Assembly: GCF_020515695.1 (NCBI RefSeq)
Contig: NZ_JAIWJA010000001.1
Coordinates: 434,001-498,000 of the forward strand
Direction: 5' to 3'
DNA from: Pseudomonas sp. MWU16-30317
Lineage (GTDB): Bacteria > Pseudomonadota > Gammaproteobacteria > Pseudomonadales > Pseudomonadaceae
Length of the DNA stretch: 64,000 bases
Shown: one piece after another, positions 27,961 through 36,425 of the stretch
How the letters are laid out: the number at the start of each line of letters is the position of its first letter
Position numbering within the stretch: the first letter of the stretch is position 1
Program-made: the position numbers and the translations under genes
Notes under the pieces: generated by a model
Seen by the model: only the letters and a program-made list of their open reading frames with translations
What the model was told of the DNA's origin: nothing
Databases searched by the model: none

Positions 27961-29345
27961 GCCGGCGCATTCTGGTGGTCGACGACGAACCCAAGCTGTG
28001 CGACCTGCTGGTCTCGGCATTGACCAGTGCCGACTTGCACGTGCTCACCGCCGCCAACGGTCTGCTTGCCTTGCAGACGCTGGAGCACGAGAGCATCGAT
28101 CTGGTGATCACCGATTGGCGCATGCCGGGGCTCGATGGCCCGGGGCTGCTGGGGGAGATCAAGACGCGCTTCCCGCTGCTGCCGGTGATCGTCATGACCG
28201 CCTACAGCACGGTGCGCAACGCCGTGCAGTCGATGCGCAACGGCGCCTATGACTACATCGCCAAGCCCTTTGACATCGACGAGCTGGACATCACCGTGCA
28301 CAAGGCGCTGCAGTTCGGCGACATCCTGCGCGACAACGCGCGGATGCGCGCGCAATTACACGAGCACCAGCAGATCGACAGCCTGGTAGGCGAGAGCCCG
28401 GCGTTCAGCCGTGTGCTGCAGGCCATCGAGTCGGTGCGCGACAGCAGCGCGACCATTCTGCTGACCGGTGAGAGCGGCACCGGCAAGGAGATGGTCGCCC
28501 GCGCTATTCACAACCACGGCAGCCGCGCCAATCAACCGTTCGTGGCGGTCAACTGTGCGGCCATCCCTGAAGGGTTGCTGGAGAGTGAAATGTTCGGCCA
28601 CCGCAAGGGCGCCTTCACGGGCGCGCTGGCGGATCGGGTCGGGCGATTCGTGCAGGCCGACAAGGGCACGCTGTTCCTCGATGAAGTCGGCGACATGCCG
28701 CTGCCCTTGCAGGCCAAGATCCTGCGTGCCTTGCAGGAGCGGGTAATCGAGGCGGTGGGGGATACGCGCGAGCGCAAGGTCGACGTGCGGGTCATCGCCG
28801 CGACCAACAAAGGCTTGCTGGAAGCGGTGGCCAACAAGGAGTTTCGCGAAGACCTCTACTATCGCCTCAACGTCTTCCCGATCCCGCTACCGGCCCTGCG
28901 CGAAAGGGTCGAAGACATCGCCCCGCTGGCCCGGCATTTCGCCCGCACCTTGGGCGCCAGCACCGGCAAGCGGATCAACGGCTTCAGCGCCGAGGCATTG
29001 CAGGCCATGGCCGAGTACAGCTGGCCGGGGAATATTCGCGAGCTGCAGAACTGTGTGGAGCGGGCGATCATCGTGGCCCAGGGCGCGACCATCGAAGCGG
29101 TGGATCTGCCGGGGTATCTGTTTCATTCCACCCCGGCGATTGACCGGGAGCCGGGTGTTGAAGCAGGCGTGCCCAGTGATCTGGATGGCAGCCTGGCGCA
29201 GATGGAGAAGCAGTTCATGCTGGCGGCGTTGCAGCAGAGCGGGGGCGTGCAAGCCGCCGCCGCGCAGCTGCTGGGCATCAGTGAGCGCAGCTTTTGGTAT
29301 CGCCTCAAGAAGCTCGGCATTCAGGTCGATCGAATAGCCCGGTAG
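27957..29345 (+). CDS. NtrC-family sigma-54-dependent response regulator
   Basis: The protein has 462 residues from ATG 27957. The receiver domain has phospho-acceptor Asp53 (LVITDWRMPG) and conserved Lys in DYIAKPFD. The AAA+ domain has Walker A GESGTGKE, the sigma-54 contact loop in HRKGAFTGA, Walker B TLFLDEVGDMPL and an arginine-finger region (REDLYYRLNVFPI). The C-terminal Fis-type helix-turn-helix is LAALQQSGGVQAAAAQLLGI with ERSFWYRLKKLGI. As last gene of the operon it probably activates the sigma-54 promoter at 23138, possibly through the palindromes at 23037-23063. Confidence 0.94.
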   Translation: MSRRILVVDDEPKLCDLLVSALTSADLHVLTAANGLLALQTLEHESIDLVITDWRMPGLDGPGLLGEIKTRFPLLPVIVMTAYSTVRNAVQSMRNGAYDYIAKPFDIDELDITVHKALQFGDILRDNARMRAQLHEHQQIDSLVGESPAFSRVLQAIESVRDSSATILLTGESGTGKEMVARAIHNHGSRANQPFVAVNCAAIPEGLLESEMFGHRKGAFTGALADRVGRFVQADKGTLFLDEVGDMPLPLQAKILRALQERVIEAVGDTRERKVDVRVIAATNKGLLEAVANKEFREDLYYRLNVFPIPLPALRERVEDIAPLARHFARTLGASTGKRINGFSAEALQAMAEYSWPGNIRELQNCVERAIIVAQGATIEAVDLPGYLFHSTPAIDREPGVEAGVPSDLDGSLAQMEKQFMLAALQQSGGVQAAAAQLLGISERSFWYRLKKLGIQVDRIAR

Positions 29346-29357
29346 GCGCTGCCGCGT

Positions 29358-29642
29358 TCACGCGACAGCCAGCCGCTCGATGGTCGGGCGCTTCTGCTGC
29401 CGGGCCCGCCACAAGTCGTAATCCGCCTGGACTCCCACCCACAGCCTCGCGGTACTGATACCTGCTTGTTCCAGCCGCAGCGCAAGGTCGATCGAGATAC
29501 CCGCACGGCCATGCAAAACCCGGGACAGGGCTTCGCGGGAAATACCGAGATGGCGGGCGAAAGCGGCGATGCTGAGCCCCAGTGCAGGCAGGACATCTTC
29601 AAGTAGCGTTTCGCCAGGGTGGGGCGGGTTGTGCATGGCCAT
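29358..29642 (-). CDS. higA: HigA-type antitoxin (XRE family)
   Basis: The 94-residue protein starts at ATG 29642, with AAAGGAG 8 bp upstream. It has the typical HigA opening HPGETLLEDVLPALGLS and the helix-turn-helix AFARHLGISREALSRVLHGR, followed by SIDLALRLEQAGISTARLW. The open frame continues upstream to 29699, but that part overlaps higB. It follows higB by 13 bp; toxin-first order is typical of higBA. It should neutralise HigB and repress the operon through the palindrome at 29944-29960. Its stop lies 12 bp from the response-regulator stop, in convergent orientation. Confidence 0.92.
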   Translation of the reverse strand: MAMHNPPHPGETLLEDVLPALGLSIAAFARHLGISREALSRVLHGRAGISIDLALRLEQAGISTARLWVGVQADYDLWRARQQKRPTIERLAVA

Positions 29643-29655
29643 GCGACGGCTCCTT

Positions 29656-29940
29656 TCAATGGTAATCAAGATAATCGACCAGTTCGATATCCGAGCCAAT
29701 GAAGCGAAATATCAGGCGCCAATTACCTGAAACGCTCACTGACCAATAGCCATCCAGACTGCCCTTGAGCAGGTGGAGCCGCCAGCCGGGAATGTCGACA
29801 TCCCCAGGAATCGCTGCCCGATCAAGAATCGGCAGCATCCGTGCCAGTCGCCGTGCATGGTCAGCGCGGATTCCGCGGGTGGTACCGCTGTGGTAGAAGG
29901 CTTTGAGGCCTTTGTGCTGGAAGGTCTTGATCATCAGCAT
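29656..29940 (-). CDS. higB: HigB-type toxin (RelE/ParE superfamily)
   Basis: This 94-residue ribosome-dependent mRNA interferase family member includes the blocks MIKTFQHKGLKAFYHSG, DHARRLARMLPILDRA, PGWRLHLLKGSLDGYWSVSV and NWRLIFRFIGSDIELVDYLDYH. All the usual basic and aromatic positions are visible, and the gene looks intact. The start may be ATG 29940 or ATG 29934; no ribosome binding site is visible before either, which suggests a leaderless or very short-leader transcript. Confidence 0.93.
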   Translation of the reverse strand: MLMIKTFQHKGLKAFYHSGTTRGIRADHARRLARMLPILDRAAIPGDVDIPGWRLHLLKGSLDGYWSVSVSGNWRLIFRFIGSDIELVDYLDYH

Positions 29941-29943
29941 AGC

Positions 29944-29960
29944 GTGACGCTAGGCGTCAC
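29944..29960. promoter_or_regulatory. Perfect palindrome, likely HigA operator
   Basis: GTGACGC-TAG-GCGTCAC has two 7-bp arms around a 3-bp centre and ends 3 bp before the higB start. Autoregulation by HigA or the HigBA complex is the rule in this family; binding here is inference from position and symmetry. Confidence 0.6.
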
Positions 29961-30200
29961 ACAATTCCAATGATCAACTGTGTCCCGATACGTCCGCGCA
30001 TCGCCCGGAAGCTTTGCCCTCGCAAGACTTGTGATCAGGCGTGGTGCGAGTTAACCTCTCGGCCCTCGCTGCACATCAGCGAGATGGGCTTGGCGGCCCA
30101 GACCATTTGGCGCGATGCGCCTATACCGTCTTGCGGGCTCATTTTGGCCTGCCAAGAGCTGTTTTGGCGAAATTCCATTCTCAATCTGGATTTCACCCCT

Positions 30201-30467
30201 ATGACTCAAGCTCCTCTCAACACCGCTGGAACCACCCAGTGGGGCCGCTCGCTCGATGGCCACTCCCTGTTCACCGTCAACCCCGATATCCCCGCCGTCG
30301 ACGCCCTCGAACACGCCTCCATCCTGCAAGACTGCGCAAACAAATTGATGACTGAAGCGGCGTTCGGTGACCCTACAGGCCATGCGGCGTTGTCTGCTCT
30401 GTACCTGAACGAGATGGCCAAGGCGTTGATGGATGATGTGGCGCAGGCGATGAATGCGTGGGCCTGA
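30201..30467 (+). CDS. Small Pseudomonas DUF3077/DUF6124-type protein
   Basis: ATG 30201 gives 88 residues; the open frame continues to 29970, but the upstream part has no coding look. The core, SLFTVNPDIPAVDALEHAS with LQDCANKLMTEAAF and SALYLNEMAKALMDDV, is a two-helix pattern I associate with small proteins annotated DUF3077 or DUF6124 in Pseudomonas. Function is unknown to me. It has no operon partner. Confidence 0.65.
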   Translation: MTQAPLNTAGTTQWGRSLDGHSLFTVNPDIPAVDALEHASILQDCANKLMTEAAFGDPTGHAALSALYLNEMAKALMDDVAQAMNAWA

Positions 30468-30542
30468 TTGCCCTGGGGGGAGCCAATCGTACTCGCGGAC
30501 GGTTCATGTGTGCTGTCCTCGATCTTTGCGATGATGCCGCTA

Positions 30543-30631
30543 GCCCCTTCGCGAGTAAGCTTTTCTCCCATCGATGTACGACGCTAGGCCTGCCAACCCT
30601 GTAGCGATGGGCAGGCCCCCTCGCTACAGGG
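30543..30631. repeat. REP half-element plus double hairpin
   Basis: 30543-30570 (CCCCTTCGCGAGTAAGC...CTCCCA) is a diverged REP arm. After it, GGCCTGCC (30587-30594) pairs with GGCAGGCC (30610-30617), and CCCTGTAGCGA (30597-30607) pairs with TCGCTACAGGG (30621-30631). These two stems overlap, so only one can form at a time or they form a pseudoknot. The second stem is of the TGTAGCGAGGG repeat type seen at 2919-3012. The remaining DNA up to the next gene at 30754 shows nothing else I can name. Confidence 0.6.
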
Positions 30632-30753
30632 TGATCAAGTGGTCGCCATTAACAGCTTCTAAACAAAAGTTTATCCCTCGACGAATCCGGCGCTAAACGC
30701 CGGCCCCTAATCTGCACCTCATTCGCAACCGTTCGCGTTGGCTGGGGTGCTGT

Positions 30754-32142
30754 GTGTCGATGTCTCGTGGATTGATCAACGTTCCTGCCATAGCCCTGCT
30801 GGCGACCCTGGCCGGCTGTTCCCTGGTGCCCAGCTACCACACGCCCGAGCTGCCGGTGGCCGATCACTGGGACGGTCAGTCCGTGGTCGCGCCGGCCGCT
30901 GGGGGGCAGTGGTGGAAAGGCTTCGCCAGCCCCGAACTCGATCAACTGATCGACCAAGGCCTGAACCACAACTACGACCTCAAGGCCGCCATCAGCCGCA
31001 TCGACGAAGCCCAGGGCTCTGCCCAAGTGGCGGGTGCGGCGCAGTTCCCTCAGGTCAGCCTCGGTGGCCTCAAGCAACGCCAGAACAACTACGGCGTCAC
31101 GCCCAAGGCCAGCGTGTTCGGCGAAGCCACTTACGAGTTGGATTTTTGGGGCAAGAACCGCGCCCGGGCCAATTCCGCTGACGCTCTGGCCAAGGCCACG
31201 GTGTTCGACGCCCAGACCCTGCGCATGACCCTGAGCGCCGACATCGCCAACGCCTACTTCACGGTGCTGTCGCTGGACGAACGCCTGAACCTCGCGCGCT
31301 CGATCGCCAACGACGCCCAGCAAGTGCTCGACCTGGTGCAGTACCAGGCCAGTCAGGGGGCGGTGTCCAACCTTGAGGTCGAGCAACAGCGCAACGCCCT
31401 GCAAACCTTCCAGGCGGCCGTGCCGACCTTGCAGCAACAGCGCGATCAGGCCCTGTATCAACTGGCCGTGCTGACCGGCGTGCCCCCTCTGGGCTTCAGC
31501 ATCCATGGCCCGGCGCTGCACACCTTGCAAACACCGCAGCCGTCGGCCGGCTTGCCTATCGGCCTGCTGCGTCAGCGCCCGGACGTGCAGGCGGCCGAGG
31601 CGCGGGTCAAGTCTGCCAACTTCGATGTCGGCGTCGCCCGTGCGGCCTTTTTGCCGAGCTTGTCCATTGACGTGTTGGCTGGCGTCGACACCCTGGCAGG
31701 TGGCGGGATCTGGAGTGCCATCGGCACCCTGGCCCAGCCGGTATTCACGGGCGGCCAACTCAAGGGGCAGCTCACGTTCGATGAGGCCCATGTGCAGGAG
31801 CTGATCGCCAGCTACCGGCAATCGATGCTGGTGGCGTTGCAAGACGTCGAAACCCAGCTCAGCGCCACCCGCGAGCTGGACAAGAACTACAGCCTGAGCC
31901 AGGCCGCCGTCACCTCGGCCCGTGAAGCCGCGCGCCTGGCGCAAGTGCGCTACCGCCTCGGCTCCACGGACTTCCAGACCCTGCTGATCGTCGAACGCAC
32001 CCAGTACCAGGCCGAAGACTCGTTGCTGCAAGTGCGCCTGGCTCATTTGCAGGCGGCTGTCGGCCTGTTCCGCGCCTTGGGTGGCGACTTCTCGCCGCAG
32101 GCCATTGCTGCGTCCACTTCTTCCCAGGCTATCGACCGATGA
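30754..32142 (+). CDS. RND-pump outer-membrane lipoprotein (NodT/OprM family)
   Basis: Its 462 residues start at GTG 30754 or ATG 30760. The lipobox is in LATLAGCSLVPSYHTPELP. Two OMF repeats follow, with NHNYDLKAAISRIDEAQG and VGVARAAFLPSLSIDVLAG. It is unusual that this exit-duct gene comes first in the operon, before the adaptor (ATGA overlap) and pump. The family carries small hydrophobic compounds; the substrate is unknown. Confidence 0.92.
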   Translation: MSMSRGLINVPAIALLATLAGCSLVPSYHTPELPVADHWDGQSVVAPAAGGQWWKGFASPELDQLIDQGLNHNYDLKAAISRIDEAQGSAQVAGAAQFPQVSLGGLKQRQNNYGVTPKASVFGEATYELDFWGKNRARANSADALAKATVFDAQTLRMTLSADIANAYFTVLSLDERLNLARSIANDAQQVLDLVQYQASQGAVSNLEVEQQRNALQTFQAAVPTLQQQRDQALYQLAVLTGVPPLGFSIHGPALHTLQTPQPSAGLPIGLLRQRPDVQAAEARVKSANFDVGVARAAFLPSLSIDVLAGVDTLAGGGIWSAIGTLAQPVFTGGQLKGQLTFDEAHVQELIASYRQSMLVALQDVETQLSATRELDKNYSLSQAAVTSAREAARLAQVRYRLGSTDFQTLLIVERTQYQAEDSLLQVRLAHLQAAVGLFRALGGDFSPQAIAASTSSQAIDR

Positions 32143-33323
32143 ATGCCCCGATGAATGTCCAAGACCCTGTTGTAAAACCTCGGCTGCGCCTGCGTTCGAT
32201 GGTCATCCTCGTGGCGCTCGCCGCCTTGGTCGCGGTGGTTTATTTCTATTGGCCAGCGTCAAAACCGGTCAGCGGCCACGCTGGCGGCGGCCCGGTGCCG
32301 GTGCGGGTGGCCAAGGTCACTCAGCAGGACTTGCCGATCTGGCTCGACGCTATCGGCAACGTCCAGGCCCTCAACACCGTGAACGTACGGGTACGTGTGG
32401 ATGGCGAGCTGCAGAAAGTGCTGTTCCAAGAGGGGCAGACGGTCAAGGCCGGCAGTTTGCTGGGGCAGATCGATCCGCGCGTCTATCAGGCCCAGGTCGA
32501 TCAGGCCAAAGCGCTGGTGGCCAAGGACCAGGCGCAGTTGGCCAGCCTCAAGGTCAACCTCGATCGTGCCGTCAACCTGGCCAATGCCAAGGCCGGGCCG
32601 ACCCAGGATGTCGATACCTATCGCGCCGAGGTCGCTGCCCAGGTGGCGGCGGTGCAGGCGGACCAGGCCGCGCTGGACAACGCTCGTCTGCAACTGGAAT
32701 TCACCCAGGTGCGCGCACCGATCGACGGCCGCACCGGCCAGCGCCTACTGGATGTCGGCGCCATTGCCCACGGCGCCGAGGCCACGGGCCTGGTGACCAT
32801 CACCCAGATGAACCCGATCACCGTGGCCTTTGCCGTGTCTCAGGACCAGTTGCCGGAAATCCTTGAGGAATACGCCAAGGGCCAGCCCCTGCAAGTAGTG
32901 GCGCTGCGCCGTGACGGCAGCAAGACCTTGGCCAGCGGCGCGTTGAGTTTTATCGACAGTCAGGTGGCCGCCAGCAGCGGACAGATCCAGCTCAAGGCGC
33001 AGTTCGACAACAGCCAGAGCCAGCTGTGGCCGGGTGAACTGGTGAGCGCGCGGTTGCTGGTCAACACCCAGCGCGGCGTGACCGTGGTGCCCGCCAACGC
33101 CGTGCAGTTGGGCCGCGACGGCAACTTCGTCTATGTGCTCGGTGCCGATGACAAGGTCCAGGTGCGCCCGGTCAAGGCTCAGCAAGTGGTCGACGGCATG
33201 CAGTGGATCACCCGCGGCGTGCAGCCCGGTGAAACCGTCGTCATCCAAGGCCAGTCGCGGATCGCCAGCGGCGTCAAAGTCACGGTGCTGCCGCCTGCGG
33301 TCGAGCCGGCGGTGCAGCCATGA
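32139..33323 (+). CDS. RND efflux periplasmic adaptor (MdtA-like)
   Basis: The 394-residue protein has an N-terminal anchor (VILVALAALVAVVYFYWPA), then the lipoyl half-motif VLFQEGQTVKAGSLLGQIDP and a coiled-coil hairpin rich in Ala/Gln/Lys (QAKALVAKDQAQLASLKVNL). The second lipoyl half is FTQVRAPIDGRTGQ. A beta-barrel and membrane-proximal domain complete it. Start and stop both overlap neighbours by ATGA. It joins the upstream outer-membrane duct to the downstream pump. Confidence 0.93.
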   Translation: MNAPMNVQDPVVKPRLRLRSMVILVALAALVAVVYFYWPASKPVSGHAGGGPVPVRVAKVTQQDLPIWLDAIGNVQALNTVNVRVRVDGELQKVLFQEGQTVKAGSLLGQIDPRVYQAQVDQAKALVAKDQAQLASLKVNLDRAVNLANAKAGPTQDVDTYRAEVAAQVAAVQADQAALDNARLQLEFTQVRAPIDGRTGQRLLDVGAIAHGAEATGLVTITQMNPITVAFAVSQDQLPEILEEYAKGQPLQVVALRRDGSKTLASGALSFIDSQVAASSGQIQLKAQFDNSQSQLWPGELVSARLLVNTQRGVTVVPANAVQLGRDGNFVYVLGADDKVQVRPVKAQQVVDGMQWITRGVQPGETVVIQGQSRIASGVKVTVLPPAVEPAVQP

Positions 33324-36300
33324 ACGCGCTGGTCAGCCTGATTCAGCGGCGTGTCGGCCTGTGCATGCTGGCGGCGGGTGTGTTGCTGTTGGGGATTTTC
33401 TCCTACCTGCAACTGCCGGTAGCAGCCTTGCCGACCGTGGATTTCCCGACCATTCAGGTCACCGCGACGCTGTCCGGTGCCAGCGCCGAGACGATGGCCT
33501 CATCGGTGGCCACGCCCTTGGAACGCGCCTTCGCCGCCGTGCCGCAGGTCACCTCGATGACCTCGTCGAGCGCCGCCGGCAAGACCCAGATCGCCCTGCA
33601 GTTCGACCTCAATCGCAACATCGACGGCGCGGCCGGTGATGTCCAGGCGGCGCTGTCGGCAGCCAAGTCGCAGCTGCCGAAAACCATGACCACCGACCCG
33701 ACCTTCCACAAGATCAACCCGGCCGAAGCCACCGTGCTGTCGCTCGCGGTCACATCACCGACGCGCACGCTGCCCGAGCTCAACCTGTATGCCGACAACT
33801 ACCTGGCGCAGCGCCTGTCGCAACTGCCCGGCGTCGGCCAGGTGGATTTCCACGGCCAGCAGGTGCCGGCCATCCGCATCCAGATCGACCCCGATGCCAT
33901 GGCGGCCCGTGGCCTGACGCTCGAGGACGTGCGCAGCATCGTCGGCATCAGCACCCTCGACCAGCCCAAGGGCAACCTCGACGGGCCGACGCGTACCGTC
34001 ACCCTGGGCACCTCCGACCAGTTGCTCGAACCCCAGGGCTATCGCGATCAGGTGGTCGCCTACCGCAATGGCGTGCCGATCAAGGTCAGCGATATCGGCC
34101 GGGTGGTGGCGGGCGCCGAGGACACCGAGCAGTACGCGCGCATCAATGGCGAGCCGACGGTGATCGTCGACATCCACAAGCAGCCGGGCTTCAACGTGCT
34201 CTCGACCATCAACGGCATCAAGGCCAACCTGCCGGTGCTCACCGCCTCCCTGCCGCGAGACGTGCAGATCGTGGTGGCTGGCGACCGGACCCAGACCATC
34301 GACGCGTCAATCAAGGACGTGCAGTTCACCCTGATGATCTCGGTGTTGCTGGTGGTCGTGGTCATCTACCTGTTCCTGCGCAAGGCCACCGCCACGCTGA
34401 TCCCGGCGATGACCATACCGCTGTCGCTGATCGGCACCTTTGGGGTCATGTATCTGCTCGGCTACAGCCTCGACAACCTGTCGATCATGGGCCTGGCCAT
34501 TGCCGTCGGCTTTGTGGTCGACGACGCCATCGTGGTCATGGAAAACATCGTCCGCCACCTGGAGATGGGCAAGTCGCGCCTGCAGGCCGCCGGCGATGGC
34601 TTGCGCGAGGTGGGCTTTACCATCGTCTCGATGACCGTCTCGCTGATCGCGGTGTTCTTGCCGATCCTGTTGATGTCGGGGATGGTCGGACGCTTGATGC
34701 GCGAGTTCGCGGTGACGGTCAGCGTGGCGATCCTGGTGTCGTGCGTGGTGTCCTTGACCATGACGCCGATGCTCTGCGCCTGGCTGCTCAAACCCCATGC
34801 GGAGGACAAGCCGGCGAATCGCTTCGAGCGTGCCTGCGAAAACGTGCTGGATCATATCAATGAAGGCTACCGGCGCAGCCTTGACTGGGTGCTGGGCCAC
34901 CAACGCCTGACCCTGGCCTTCGCCATCGCCACGGTGCTGGCCACCGGCGCGCTGTATGTGATCATCCCCAAGGGCTTTTTCCCGCAGCAAGACACTGGCC
35001 TGATGACCGGTATCGCTGAAAGCGGCGCGGACACCTCGCCCGCGCAGATGCTGGATCTGGTATCGCAGGTCGCCGCCGTGGTGCAGGCCGACCCGGCGGT
35101 AGCCAAGGTGTACTTCTGGATCGGGCCCAACCCGACCGTCAGCCAGGCGCGGCTGGTGGTCAACCTCAAGCCGTTCGAGGCGCGCACGGTCAGCGCCCAG
35201 CAAGTCATCCGGCGCCTGCAACCGGCACTCAATGCGGTGCCGGGCATCAAGCTGTACCTGCAACCCCAGCAGGACATTCAGGTGGGCGGGCGGGTCAGCA
35301 AGACCCAATACCAATACACCCTGCAGGACCCGGACAGCGCCGAGCTGGAGCGTTGGAGCACGGTGCTGATGGACAAGCTCAAGACCCTGCCGCAATTGAC
35401 CGGCGTGACCTCGGACCAGCAGCAGGGCACTAACCAGGCGACCCTGACCATCGACCGCGCCACGGCGGCGCGGCTGGGGGTGAGTATCCAGGCCATCGAC
35501 GATGTGCTCTATGACGCGTTTGGCCAGCGCCAGGTGGCGACGATGTTCACCGCGCTGGACCAGAACCACGTGATCCTCGAGCTGGACCCGAGCTGGCAGA
35601 CCTCGACCCAGACCCTCTCGCACCTCTATGTACGGTCCACCAGTGGCGCGATGGTGCCGCTCGACCTGGTAACTCACCTCAGCCACGAACAGGTGCCGAT
35701 CATCATCAACCACCAGGGCGTGTTCCCGGCGATCACCTTGTCGTTCGACCTGGCACCGGGCATGGCACTGAGCGATGCGGTCAACGCCATCGATCAGGCC
35801 GCCTTGCAGGTGGGGCTGCCGGATGCCGTGCAGGGCAGCTTCCAAGGCACCGCGCAGGCGTTCCAGGCTTCGCTCAAGTCCCAGCCGTGGCTGATTCTGG
35901 CGGCGATCATCACCGTGTATATCGTGCTCGGCGTGCTGTACGAGAATGCCATTCATCCGCTGACCATCATCTCGACCCTGCCGTCGGCCGGGTTCGGCGC
36001 GCTGCTGGCCTTGCTGTTGGCGGGGCTCGACCTGTCGGTGCTGGGCATGATCGGCATCATTCTGCTGATCGGTATCGTCAAGAAGAACGCGATCATGATC
36101 GTCGACTTCACCCTTGAGTGTCAGCAGCGCGGCATGGCGCCGGTGGACGCGGTGCGCGAGGCCTGCCTGCTGCGCCTGCGGCCGATTCTGATGACCTCGA
36201 TGGCTGCCTTGTTGGGCGCTATCCCGCTGGCTTTCGGGCACGGTGCCGGCGCCGAGCTGCGTCAGCCACTGGGCATCACAATTGTTGGCGGACTGCTGGT

Positions 36301-36400
36301 ATCGCAAGTGCTTACCCTGTATACCACCCCCGTGGTCTATCTTTGGTTCGAGCGTCGCCGCACCAGAGGGTTGGTTATCAGGGGGAACGTACCGGTTTGA
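33320..36400 (+). CDS. RND efflux transporter (HAE family)
   Basis: This 1026-residue inner-membrane drug/proton antiporter starts LIQRRVGLCMLAAGVLLLG. The TM4 relay [19 protein letters not shown] and TM10 [17 protein letters not shown] are intact, and the periplasmic porter domains are full length. Unlike the mux operon, it has a single RND gene, so it works as a homotrimer. The sensor kinase gene begins 25 bp after its stop, giving an operon OMF-adaptor-pump-kinase-regulator. Confidence 0.94.
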   Translation: MNALVSLIQRRVGLCMLAAGVLLLGIFSYLQLPVAALPTVDFPTIQVTATLSGASAETMASSVATPLERAFAAVPQVTSMTSSSAAGKTQIALQFDLNRNIDGAAGDVQAALSAAKSQLPKTMTTDPTFHKINPAEATVLSLAVTSPTRTLPELNLYADNYLAQRLSQLPGVGQVDFHGQQVPAIRIQIDPDAMAARGLTLEDVRSIVGISTLDQPKGNLDGPTRTVTLGTSDQLLEPQGYRDQVVAYRNGVPIKVSDIGRVVAGAEDTEQYARINGEPTVIVDIHKQPGFNVLSTINGIKANLPVLTASLPRDVQIVVAGDRTQTIDASIKDVQFTLMISVLLVVVVIYLFLRKATATLIPAMTIPLSLIGTFGVMYLLGYSLDNLSIMGLAIAVGFVVDDAIVVMENIVRHLEMGKSRLQAAGDGLREVGFTIVSMTVSLIAVFLPILLMSGMVGRLMREFAVTVSVAILVSCVVSLTMTPMLCAWLLKPHAEDKPANRFERACENVLDHINEGYRRSLDWVLGHQRLTLAFAIATVLATGALYVIIPKGFFPQQDTGLMTGIAESGADTSPAQMLDLVSQVAAVVQADPAVAKVYFWIGPNPTVSQARLVVNLKPFEARTVSAQQVIRRLQPALNAVPGIKLYLQPQQDIQVGGRVSKTQYQYTLQDPDSAELERWSTVLMDKLKTLPQLTGVTSDQQQGTNQATLTIDRATAARLGVSIQAIDDVLYDAFGQRQVATMFTALDQNHVILELDPSWQTSTQTLSHLYVRSTSGAMVPLDLVTHLSHEQVPIIINHQGVFPAITLSFDLAPGMALSDAVNAIDQAALQVGLPDAVQGSFQGTAQAFQASLKSQPWLILAAIITVYIVLGVLYENAIHPLTIISTLPSAGFGALLALLLAGLDLSVLGMIGIILLIGIVKKNAIMIVDFTLECQQRGMAPVDAVREACLLRLRPILMTSMAALLGAIPLAFGHGAGAELRQPLGITIVGGLLVSQVLTLYTTPVVYLWFERRRTRGLVIRGNVPV

Positions 36401-36425
36401 GGTCGGTGCGTCGTTTTGGAGCGTT

